From Halichondria panicea (lineage: Eukaryota > Porifera > Demospongiae > Suberitida > Halichondriidae): a DNA stretch of 64,000 nt. The stretch covers positions 17,464,518-17,528,517 of the forward strand of contig NC_087377.1 of NCBI RefSeq assembly GCF_963675165.1. The letters are read 5' to 3'. This document shows, one piece after another, positions 55,401-64,000 of the stretch. Numbering within the stretch: position 1 is the stretch's first letter; every line of letters begins with the position of its first letter. The notes beneath the pieces were generated by a model that saw only the letters and a list, made by a program, of their open reading frames with translations, did no database searches and was not told the DNA's origin. Made by a program: the position numbers and the translations under genes.

Positions 55401-57531
55401 CTGAAAGAAGAGTCCATTCCGAAACGATTAGTTGCATTACATCGGTACATCCCATAGTTATCGGTAGTGGCTATTAAACTGAAGTTTCCACCAGTTGTGT
55501 CATTCCCAGTGTAAACAACTTCTACAGTACTGGCTACATCAAACCGCTCCCAAACAATTTCTATAGGAATGTCTCCAGTTACAACACACACAAGGTCCAC
55601 AGCGGTGTTCAGTAGCACAGGATCCGGCTGAATGGTGGTCACAACAGGAGGGTCTGCATGGTTGAGAGATATTAGTGCAGTTAGGCATACGTAGTTATAT
55701 GTCATACCTCCCAGCTCTATTGTCACAGTGTTACTGGAATAATACGTCTACCACAGATTAGTATACTGCATACAACTATATAGAGCACTGGATTATTGTG
55801 TGTAACTATGATCAGTGGCCATCAACAATAGTTATTATTGTCCAATAAAAGCAGATTCAGATATCTCAGCAGAATATTGAAGGAAAGAAAAAAGGATATG
55901 AACATCACTTCAACCACGAGAGGATCTATGCACTACTGACTCCACCGTCCACTGCTAATACTAGAGGAATACAGTACTTTTACACATAATTATGCATGAG
56001 CGCATACATGAAGGAACCACATTAAATGGTCTTGAAACAATCAGTATAATCTATTTAAACACTCAACTTACGGTTACAGACGAGTTCATCAGTTCCAGAC
56101 AACGACGCCACAAATCCATTCAAGCAGGTACAGTTGAACTGTCCCATGTTATTCAAACAAATATAATTTTGACCACAGTTGCATTGTATGGGAGATAATC
56201 TCATGCCTCCAGGGTAACCATAAGAACTGTAAGAGCCAAATCCATACACTGAAACACCTAGAACAGCTGAGCTGTTTTGATGGCGGATAGAATGAACTCC
56301 AGTAGACACACTTGTTCTACTTATGTGGCCACAAATCACTCCACTTGAACAGACAACATTTCTCCAGCCAGTAACAATGAAATTGTCTAATAATATTTGT
56401 GCAGTTTGAAAAAACTCGGAAGAAACATACACCGTGACATAGTTGGATACAAAAAGAGGAAACGCTTCGACAAAATAATTATTTGTAAACTGCTCAATTG
56501 GAGGGATTATCATCATGAATGGGACTCCATAAGCATACTGTGCCACCAGTACTGGAGAAGTGGATTCAATGCTACAGAAACTGTTAATAGGGATTTCAAA
56601 TTCTCTGAAGCTCCTTCCACTCTGTAACTGGAATTCACTGACTGATACAACAGTGTTGCAGTTCACAGCTACACTTGCTGCTCGGGCACTAAGAACACGA
56701 ATACGTTCACCAGAAGATCTACCCCCAAGAGATGCCACGAGAAATTTTGATCCCCATGATACAGTCGGAGGTACTTGTTCAACCAGGTGGTCACAGCCGC
56801 CTATACCTTGAGGTACTTGAGTACAATCAGATCCACTAAACACAGACAAAGGTTTGGAGCTAGTTATTCTTGTTCCTGTGAGATCATTATCACTTTCAAT
56901 CTGATATGTTTCCATACTATTTAGTGTTATTGTTGAGGAATCGAATTTGACAACAGTTTCATTTTCACAAGCCACCAACAAAATCACACTAGGAAAGTTA
57001 CTACTAATGGTGTCATAAGAGATTCCATAATATTCGTATTCATCAACTTCCATTTTAGAACATGGTAACGCTAAATAAGCATCTGTAGTACTTGAATAAA
57101 AAGATATCCCATACAAATTGATGTTTCCGTCAGTTTCAACACGGATCCCCTTGTTCCTTTCATTAACAGATAATACCTCAAAACTGGATGGAACGTTTAC
57201 ACTAGTTGAAGAGGTAGAAACGGTCCCACTGATATTAATTGGAGAGACTGTGAAATTAACAGCACTTGACTCTGGGTTTGTGATATACAAAAACAACTCG
57301 GGCTTGACTGGTCGAAGTTGAGCAGTATTACTTGGGAAACCAACCACAAATTTCTTGCCAGCACTTGATGAGGTCTCATCTAGGATTAATGAACAATTCA
57401 AGGTTTACATGCATAATAATTATAGACTACAAGAATTCAGTCCTAACTGTAATTTGTGCATTACAAGGTGAAGAAAATGTGATTATGATTATTATCAATG
57501 CAAAAGTAGATCTAGCAATTCTGTAGCTCAT
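49459..57531 (-). CDS. Adhesion GPCR copy 3 (IgGFc-binding/EGF/Ig x2/HormR/GAIN/7TM)
   Basis: The start is ATG at 57531 ([20 protein letters not shown], then SPCNAQIT signal peptide). The long exon (about 57391 to 56072) has the IgGFc-binding-type domain and an EGF-like motif and is open throughout. Where copies 1 and 2 have CCP exons, this gene has two Ig exons: 55653-55384 ([29 protein letters not shown]) and 55325-55014 ([30 protein letters not shown]). HormR follows at 53630-53380, then GAIN, the GPS ([25 protein letters not shown]), 7TM (51730-50014; [20 protein letters not shown]) and a tail ending [14 protein letters not shown] saw no frame break in the exons followed. It is the best candidate for a functional receptor of the array. 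The ligand is unknown. Confidence 0.82.
53688..53748. mobile_element. Tiny inverted-repeat element
   Basis: tagttgggcagagttcaacc pairs with ggttggaatccgcccaacta. acgagtat flanks it on both sides, a likely target duplication, so this is a 60-bp insertion. Confidence 0.7.
54144..54456. mobile_element. MITE, 313 bp, related to 20962-21233
   Basis: taaggccactccaaatgaga, then ctgtagtttcccgtc, at the left is mirrored by gacgggaaactacag, then tctcatttggagtggccta, at the right. Confidence 0.88.
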
Positions 57532-59281
57532 AGTAATTACAGAGTTTAGTCTCTAGATCTATTCAGTGAGGCAAAACGGATATAATATTGATGTTTAGAG
57601 CTAGCCTAACTATAATATTATTGCCATGGACTCCACAGTTAGTTATACAAATCTTGGTCTATAGCAGATCAAGGAACAGTTTGGGCAAATATCAATCCTC
57701 AAACTGAGAAAATATTATAACTAATGAGCCCATAGCTTTCTGGGGTGGGCATTTTACTTTCGTCAGGCACAAACTTACTCTAGCTCAGCTTTGCAAGGTT
57801 TACTGACTCTGCAATTGCTCCACCATGTACTGTACTCTATCTAGATTGAGCACAGTGTGTGTCAGCTCTCTCTGTGTAGTTCTGGCAAAAACGGAATCAA
57901 TTACACTCGACGAAAATCGAATAGTTGGACAGTTTTTTCTAGTGATCACAGCTCCGACTGATCTATGCTGGAAGCAACGCTGGTTAAGTCCCATAGCCAC
58001 CTGTTGGTGTTTCTGTCTATAGCACTGACCAGGAGCAGAAGAGGGGATGGAGCATCTTACTAGTAGACTATATGCATAGTATTGCAGATTTTTTTATTTT
58101 ACAAATTTGCAGAGGTAAAAAAATAGCTATAAAATGTAAGCTAATACTAATCTGAGACCTGATACTATACAGACAGAGAACAGTATACAGTTAATACACG
58201 AAAGAGTACGGAGAGATTACAATTTAAGTTTGTAGCGAAATCCCATCCACATTAAAATTCAGGTTATTCCAGGCTGAGGTATAGTAGATCTATCTATAGG
58301 AAAAAAGAAGACTGAAACTTAGCAAACTGGACAGATAATTGTTGGGTGTTCTGGTGTCTGTGCGGGTATTGGTGGTATACTTGCTTGATAGTGGAGAATC
58401 AAAGATACTGAGACTATTCACTCTAATGCTATAGGGGTGGTGACATTATCATATATATATACTAGCTCTTACTGTCAATGTGTAAGTCTGAGTTGTCTCA
58501 AAGTCTAGCTAGATATGATGTGACAAAATTAATAGTTGACCAGTATCAGGCTCAAGTAAATTTAATGTCATTATTATGTATTGTAGTTTTTTTGTACAAA
58601 AATCAAAGGAAAAACTATAATTATGCTAACAAATGCCATAGACTAGGATCTACAACTGTAGTAACCACAGACCGTGCTCTATTATTCTGTGGTTGGTATT
58701 TTTGGAACAGTTTGGTAGTTAGAGCATGGCTGGGGTAGTTAGAGCACGATTGCTGCTAAGTGATTCTATAAGCTTCTAGCAATACTATCTTACTAACAAA
58801 GGCTCTATTCTCGAGTAAAGGCTAGTTTGCTTACCAGTACGTTGAAGGCCATTGCAGTCTCTCCAGAATCAGGAATAGCAAAATATTTTCGTAGAAGGTT
58901 GCTATTCTACTTAGTAGACTAGAGCCAATAGCTATTGGTAGCTGCAAGAAGCTAAAAACTACAAACCAGTTAATGCACTGTTTTACGCTCGTGCTCTATG
59001 CATTATTGGCCTCGCGGAAGTTCTCGAAGCTCATGTAGCTCGAGGCGAACTAGTACATGGAGGTTGTCAGGATGATCAGTGGCCATCAATAAAAGCAGAT
59101 TCAGATATCTCAGCAGAATATTGAGGGAAATCAAAAAGTCATCACTTCAACCACGAAAGGATGTGTGCACTACTCCACTGCCATTATTCGCAGGAATACA
59201 GTACTTTACACATATAATTATGTATGAACGCATACAGTCTTGAGTAGACTAGAAACAATCAGTATAATTATGACCTTCTAT
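57532..59281. other. Upstream region of copy 3 and spacer to copy 4
   Basis: 57532-57720 resembles the upstream flank of the other copies. The part 57780-58020 is not shared with the other spacers and has an open minus frame (57800-58000) without a known domain. 58850-58955 is a dispersed repeat shared with 19840-19960. 59070-59281 matches the Ig-side intron of copy 3 (55812-56050), showing that copy 4 derives from a copy-3-like gene. Confidence 0.55.
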
Positions 59282-60762
59282 TTAAACACTCAACTTACCG
59301 GTACAGACAACTTCATCTGTTTCAGACAATGAAGCCACAAATCCATTCAAGCAGCTACAGTTGAACTGTCCCATGTTATTCAAACAAATAGAATTTTGAC
59401 CACAGTTGCATTGTATGGGAGATAATCTCATGCCTCCAGGGTAACCATAAGAATTTGTTGCGTCGAATCCATACACTGAAACACCTAGAACAGCTGAGCT
59501 GTTTTGATGGCGGATAGAATGAGCTCCAGTAGACACATTCCTTCTACTTATGTGGCCACAAATCTCTCCACTTGAACAGAAAACATTCCTCCAGTCAGTA
59601 ACAATGGAATTATCTAATAATATTTGTTCAGGTTGAAAAAACTCAGAAGAAACATACACCGTGACATAGTTGGATACGCGGAAAAGAAGAAACGCTTCGA
59701 CCAAATAATTATTTGTAAACTGCTCAATTGAAGGGATTATCATCATGAATGGGTCTCCCACGCCATCACTATCCCTACCATATGCATACTGTGCGACCAG
59801 GACTGGAGAAGTGGATTCAATGCTACAGAAACTGTTAATAGGGATTTCAAATTCTCTGAAGCTCCCTCCACTCTGCAACTGGAATTCACTGACTGATACG
59901 TTAGTGTTGCAGTTCACAGTTACACTTGCTGCTCGGGCACTAAGAACACGAATACGTTCACCAGAAGATCTACCATCGAGAGATGCTACGAGGAATTTTG
60001 ACCCCCATGTCACAGTCGGAGGTACTTGTTCAACCAGGTGGTCACAGTAGTTTATATCTTGAGGAACACTAGCACACTCAGCTCCACTAAACACAGACAA
60101 AGGTTTGGAGCTTGTTATTCTTGTTCCTGTGAGATCATGATCACTTTCTATCTGATATGTTTCCATACTATTTAGTGTTATTGTTGAGGAATTGAATTTG
60201 ACAAGTGTTCCATTTTCACAAGCCACAAACAAAATCACATTAGGAAAAATAAAAATGTCATAGGAGATTCCATAATATTCGTATTCATCAACTGCCATTT
60301 TATAACATGGTAACGCTAAATAAGCATCTGCAGAACTTGAAGGTAATAAGATATCCCATACAAATTGATGTTTCCGTCAGCTTCAACAAGGATCCCCTTG
60401 TTCCTTTCATTAACAGATAAAACCTCAAAACTGGATGGAACGTTTACCCTTGTTGAAGAGTTAGAAATGTTTCCACTGATATTAATTGGAGAGACTGTGA
60501 AATTAACAGCACTTGACTCTGGATTTGTGATAAACAATGACAACTCGATTCCTGAAATTGTATTCACCGCATTTCTTGGGAAACCGACAACGAATTTCTT
60601 GCCAGCAGTTGATGAGGTCTCATCTAGGATTTTAATGGAACATGCATAATAGTTAGACTACAAGAATTCAGTCCTACCTGTAATTTGAGCATCACAAGAT
60701 GTTGCAAATGTGATCACGATTATTGCCAATGCCAAAGTAGAACTAGCAATTCTGTAGCTCAT
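59282..60762 (-). pseudogene. Orphan N-terminal copy 4 of the receptor family
   Basis: It has a signal peptide exon (ATG 60762, MSYRIASSTLALAIIVITFA) and the long IgGFc-binding/EGF exon down to about 59299, but no CCP, Ig, HormR, GAIN or 7TM exons before copy 3 begins. Near 60343 two extra bases relative to copy 3 (acttgaaggtaataag versus acttgaataaaaag) split the long exon into two frames (ending YYLQVLQMLI and resuming before the [10 protein letters not shown] motif). It is probably a truncated pseudogene. It lies directly 5' of copy 3 on the same strand, so use as an alternative first exon would be geometrically possible but for the frameshift. Confidence 0.82.
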
Positions 60763-63256
60763 TTTTATTTTTAGTAACTGGTTGAATTTAGTCTCTGTAT
60801 CTATTTCGTGAGGCAAAACGATATATTAATGTTTAGAGAGCTAGCTTAATTATTGCCATGGACTCCACAGTTCATCATATACAAATCAATTAGACTTGCG
60901 TGGTCTACAAACAGTTTCACTTTAGGCGTCCTTAAACTCTTGGATTGAGCGTGGTTTATAGGTGTCCAAACTTTCAATGACAGTTTCGTGGATGTCACTG
61001 TCAGGATATATAGGTATCTATCACATCTAAAGTTAAAGAGATCTCCCACTTGCTTCTGTGTTGGACTTGATCCAGAGCAGTCTTAATAAAGGCATAAGAA
61101 GATCAAGAAGATGAATCTGATTAATAGGAGAAGTCATGAAGAGGAGTATGCGACTCCCACGCACATTCCATTCTAAATCTCAGACTGAATCGTCACTAAC
61201 ACTTCTAAACTGTTACCATGAATAAAATTAAATATGGGCTGGAGGTACAAACCACAGCAGACCATGTGCGTGTATGGTGATATCCTAATTAACCGCTACA
61301 CCTACGCACCCACTTAAGTTGCGGTCTGATAGTGACGTGGTATGACATACTTGTACAGTAACCTAGTTTACACTACAACTGCTACAGTTGGATACTCCTC
61401 TTCATACACTCCTGTTATCATTAATAGACCTTTAAACTGTTACGTAATTACGTATTCGTGCTTACTTATACTTTTAAAGAGAAGTATGATTCGGTAATTA
61501 CGATTTCTTTTTTGCTATTTTAGTTACATGATTATGGTTTAATCGATACTTGAGAGGGTCACCTGCAATAATAGTACGATGCACGCCGGTTTCAAACTTT
61601 TTTTCGCAGAGACCAATTTGTTAGATGTCTACCATTGACCGTTGTGATGAGAGTATACAATTTAAACACATATTTTAGCAACTGGTTAATTGATCAACAG
61701 ATTTAGTTCTCTATATATTCAGTGAGGCAAAAAATGCTCACTAGGTCTAGTTTTAATAGTAGCCATGCTAAATCTCTGAAATATCAAGAGATGATAACTG
61801 CAGGATTACAACACCATAATTATTTAGTCCAATATGTACATGTAGAATGGAATGTGCGTGGGAGTTGGATACTCCTCTTCATACACTCCTGGTCTCACCT
61901 ACATCACTATTGTACCAGACAACTAGTAGGAAAGAATAAACTATGTTATTCATTGCCTAGCCTCGATTCCAGGCCGCAGGGAAAAGCTGTTGAACGGGCT
62001 GGAGTCGAGGCTATTCATTGCTTTACTGGCAGACAATTAAATAGTGATGATTATCTTTGTCATTATTATGTTATTTTTCAAATTTGATTTCGCCTACTAT
62101 GGTTTTAAGTGGGAGTTGTGTACTCTTCCTGGTGAACTCTTGTTCCTTGATTAGGCATGTCTACATCTGTAGCTCTCTTTGTGTCGGACTTGGAGGCCAT
62201 ATATCTGTAGCTCTCTCTGTGTCGGACTTGGAGGCCATATCTGTAGCTCTTTTTGTGTCAGACTCTGGACTATATTTGGTCTAGTTGTTCGCCTAACCGT
62301 TATAAAAACTAAAACTCGGCCTGTGATCGAGGCTATAAAGTAAAACAACATTTTGTCTGCTTTCTACTCAATCAGTGTAGGCTAGTTCCTACTGATGTTG
62401 TGTGTGCTAAATACTATTGAGGTTTGTGCAAAGTCATTAAAATTATCAACATGTGCATGTGTAGTTAATGATCTTTACCAAATTTAAATTTAATCATGAC
62501 AAGCCTATCTAGAGCTATAGCTCACTGCATGCACTGATAGCGTAGCTACGGTTACATTATCATCAACCACACTATTGATGAGTCATGCAGGAAGCACATT
62601 GTGCTTGAAAAACAGATGACCTTTTTTTATTAAAATATATTTTGCTCCCCCCTATCAAGAATCCTGGATCCGCCCCTGAAGGCCGCTTAAAGGTGGCAAA
62701 TTGAAAACATGATTTAAATTTAAAAATCACACTTGGCTATAGCTTTAATGTGTGCACGAGGATGAGTATAATGCACTCACTGCACTCATGCGTTCATTTA
62801 AAGAATGTCATTGGCAACCTGTGATTGTACCTTGATAACTGCTTCTCAGAAATGAAATCATACAGAAACTAGGGGGCTACAATATCATCGTTAATATTTG
62901 TTTACTATGATTATATCTGTGCAGAATTGTCTATTGACTAATGTGCCTGAGGATAGTAATAAGTTGCTTGTTTAGCAGCTGCTATAATATCATAAAAGAG
63001 TGATACATTCAATTTAAAAACAAACTGTAATTGACATTTGAGCACCTTAATACAAAAACAGGTCAGTTCTATCAACCTAGGTACTCGTGTTTATAATTAT
63101 TTCCCCATATGCCTGATTTGACTGCAACTGAATGTTTCGTTTTGCCGTCTGGGATACAGGATAATTAGTACACAAATCTCTGTCACTTATTTCCTCACTT
63201 GTCCATAAGCTTCATGCATTAGACTCCTGCATGCACTTGAATGTCTTGTGTTCTAG
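60763..63256. other. Upstream region of copy 4 and terminal spacer
   Basis: Closely matches 46853-48600, with the tandem gtagctctc repeat (62160-62265). A hairpin MITE is at 61958-62013 (tagcctcgattccaggccgc / gggctggagtcgaggcta). The empty LINE site is at about 62838. No gene was recognised. Confidence 0.6.
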
Positions 63257-63544
63257 TGTTGCAGTCGCTGCGGTTACATCTCAAACCAAGAGCTCTGCAA
63301 AGCTTGCATTCTATTGGAGGGATTAGATCGAGGTTTGCCTAAACTAGGGATTGGCAAAGTGTCAGGGAGCACCCTCTCCTCGCATATACGAAAGATGGAG
63401 CTGAAAGAAACGGATGATCCATCTTCAGAGAGTTGCTCGTGTGCTGGGGAGGAAAGAAACAAAGAAGGGAACAAAGATGGCTGCTGCTCTGGAGAAAAAC
63501 TGTTAAGACTGTTATATAGTAGTGTCACAGTAGGTGACTTTTAA
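63257..63544 (+). pseudogene. CTU1 3' fragment at the array end
   Basis: Begins gttgcagtcgctgcggttac and follows CTU1 from the zinc ribbon ([32 protein letters not shown]) through the acidic/Cys tail to VTVGDF and a stop. The frame is mostly intact but there is no N-terminal ATPase part. It is better preserved than the block 2 fragment. Confidence 0.92.
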
Positions 63545-63749
63545 ATTTATTAAAGTAGATCTAGTTATTGTATATCAATCATTATGTATTTAATTTCCAA
63601 TCTTATTAATGTGTTATAATTAACTTAACACAACTATAAACATACATTTTTACGACAGATATAAAACGGATTAAGTTGCACTCATTTTCTACTAACTATT
63701 TTTTGGTGATAAGTTTATTGGGATAAGCTTTAACTACAGTCTCTGGTAT
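63545..63749. other. Intergenic between CTU1 fragment and PTP-like exon
   Basis: AT-rich, no feature. It probably contains the 3' UTR of the PTP-like gene. Confidence 0.4.
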
Positions 63750-63830
63750 TTACAGTACAGCAAAGTTGGCGTATTGATCAAATGAGTTCATGTAATTCTT
63801 GAGAACCTCGTGCACGAGTATGTACTGCTC
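63750..63830 (-). CDS. Last exon of a protein tyrosine phosphatase-like gene
   Basis: The minus-strand exon starts after cacacacacag at 63830 and reads EQYILVHEVLKNYMNSFDQY, then ANFAVL and a stop at 63750. EQY-(I/F)-x-(V/Y)-H/Y ... L/V ... Y is the usual end of the PTP catalytic domain (final helix), seen especially in receptor-type PTPs. Only 26 residues are visible and the rest lies beyond the window, so the call is tentative. A GT/CA microsatellite (63834-63900) fills the intron side. Confidence 0.55.
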   Translation of the reverse strand, partial: EQYILVHEVLKNYMNSFDQYANFAVL

Positions 63831-64000
63831 CTGTGTGTGTGTGTGTGTGGAGTGGGCAGGGTGTGTGTTGTGTGGAGGGAGTGGGGAAGGTGTGCATGTG
63901 TGGAGGTACATTACACGTACGCAACACAAGTGCAATCTCGACATTTTTAATTCAAGTACAATGCATGCAAATGACATAATTATTGCAACTAGCGAGAAAT

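Noticed and set aside
55720-55750. Small extra exon between the IgGFc-binding and Ig exons of copy 3
   Set aside because: A 26-nt stretch has ag and gt borders, but in the phase required it begins with an in-frame stop.
27969-57531. Assembly artefact explaining the receptor copies
   Set aside because: Copies differ by domain content, private transposon insertions and many substitutions, so they are real paralogues, though single-base indels may still be errors.

Overview
This is a window of an AT-rich metazoan nuclear genome. Its genes are compact and intron-rich with GT-AG introns, it carries many short inverted-repeat elements, and it holds adhesion-GPCR, sushi, Ig, TRIM and IgGFc-binding-type genes. 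The combination of IgGFc-binding N-domain receptors and dense MITEs suggests a marine invertebrate, most likely a demosponge. That assignment is inference and no single sequence proves it.

Layout. 0.4-2.8 kb: the 3' part of a TMEM192-like lysosomal membrane protein gene (+). 3.4-4.7 kb: ribosomal protein S19 (-). 4.9-6.0 kb: a short TRIM-type RING/B-box gene (+) that shares a divergent promoter with RPS19. 7.6-14.6 kb (-): a 7-kb intronless unit encoding a SecA-like helicase-motor protein, followed, across a 4-base GTGA overlap, by a second reading frame with an OTU-like Cys/His region whose halves appear circularly permuted. A decayed fragment of that second frame lies at 6.6-6.8 kb. 15-20 kb: an array of diverged repeat copies and hairpin elements without a clear gene. 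20.4-22.1 kb: exon-like fragments of unknown genes, including a beta-class-like DNA methyltransferase end. One intron of this fragment carries a complete type I hammerhead ribozyme fold on the minus strand. 23.1-24.0 kb: a cephalosporin-hydroxylase/CmcI-like methyltransferase broken by two frame changes. 24.0-25.7 kb (-): oligoribonuclease REXO2, including a 7-nt microexon. 26.1-27.2 kb (+): intact single-exon CTU1.

27.2-63.5 kb: a tandem segmental array of adhesion GPCR genes, all on the minus strand. Each block is headed by a fragment of the 3' end of CTU1 or its flank. Three full-length copies (about 28.0-35.0, 39.5-46.9 and 49.5-57.5 kb) and one orphan N-terminal copy (59.3-60.8 kb) are present. 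The architecture is signal peptide, IgGFc-binding-type domain, EGF-like, three sushi/CCP modules (copies 1 and 2) or two Ig modules (copy 3), HormR, GAIN/GPS, 7TM and cytoplasmic tail. Copy 1 has a 2-nt deletion just before the GPS. Copy 2 has a 1-nt change in a homopolymer near the start of the long exon. Copy 3 reads open in the exons I followed. Copy 4 is truncated and frameshifted. Transposon insertions with visible empty sites in sister copies order the duplications: copies 1 and 2 are closest, and copy 3 split earlier. At 63.75 kb the last exon of a protein tyrosine phosphatase-like gene (-) enters the window.

The genes form no single pathway. RPS19, TMEM192, REXO2 and CTU1 are housekeeping genes, the receptor array is a rapidly evolving surface-recognition family, and the SecA/OTU-like unit and the hammerhead element are the least ordinary content.
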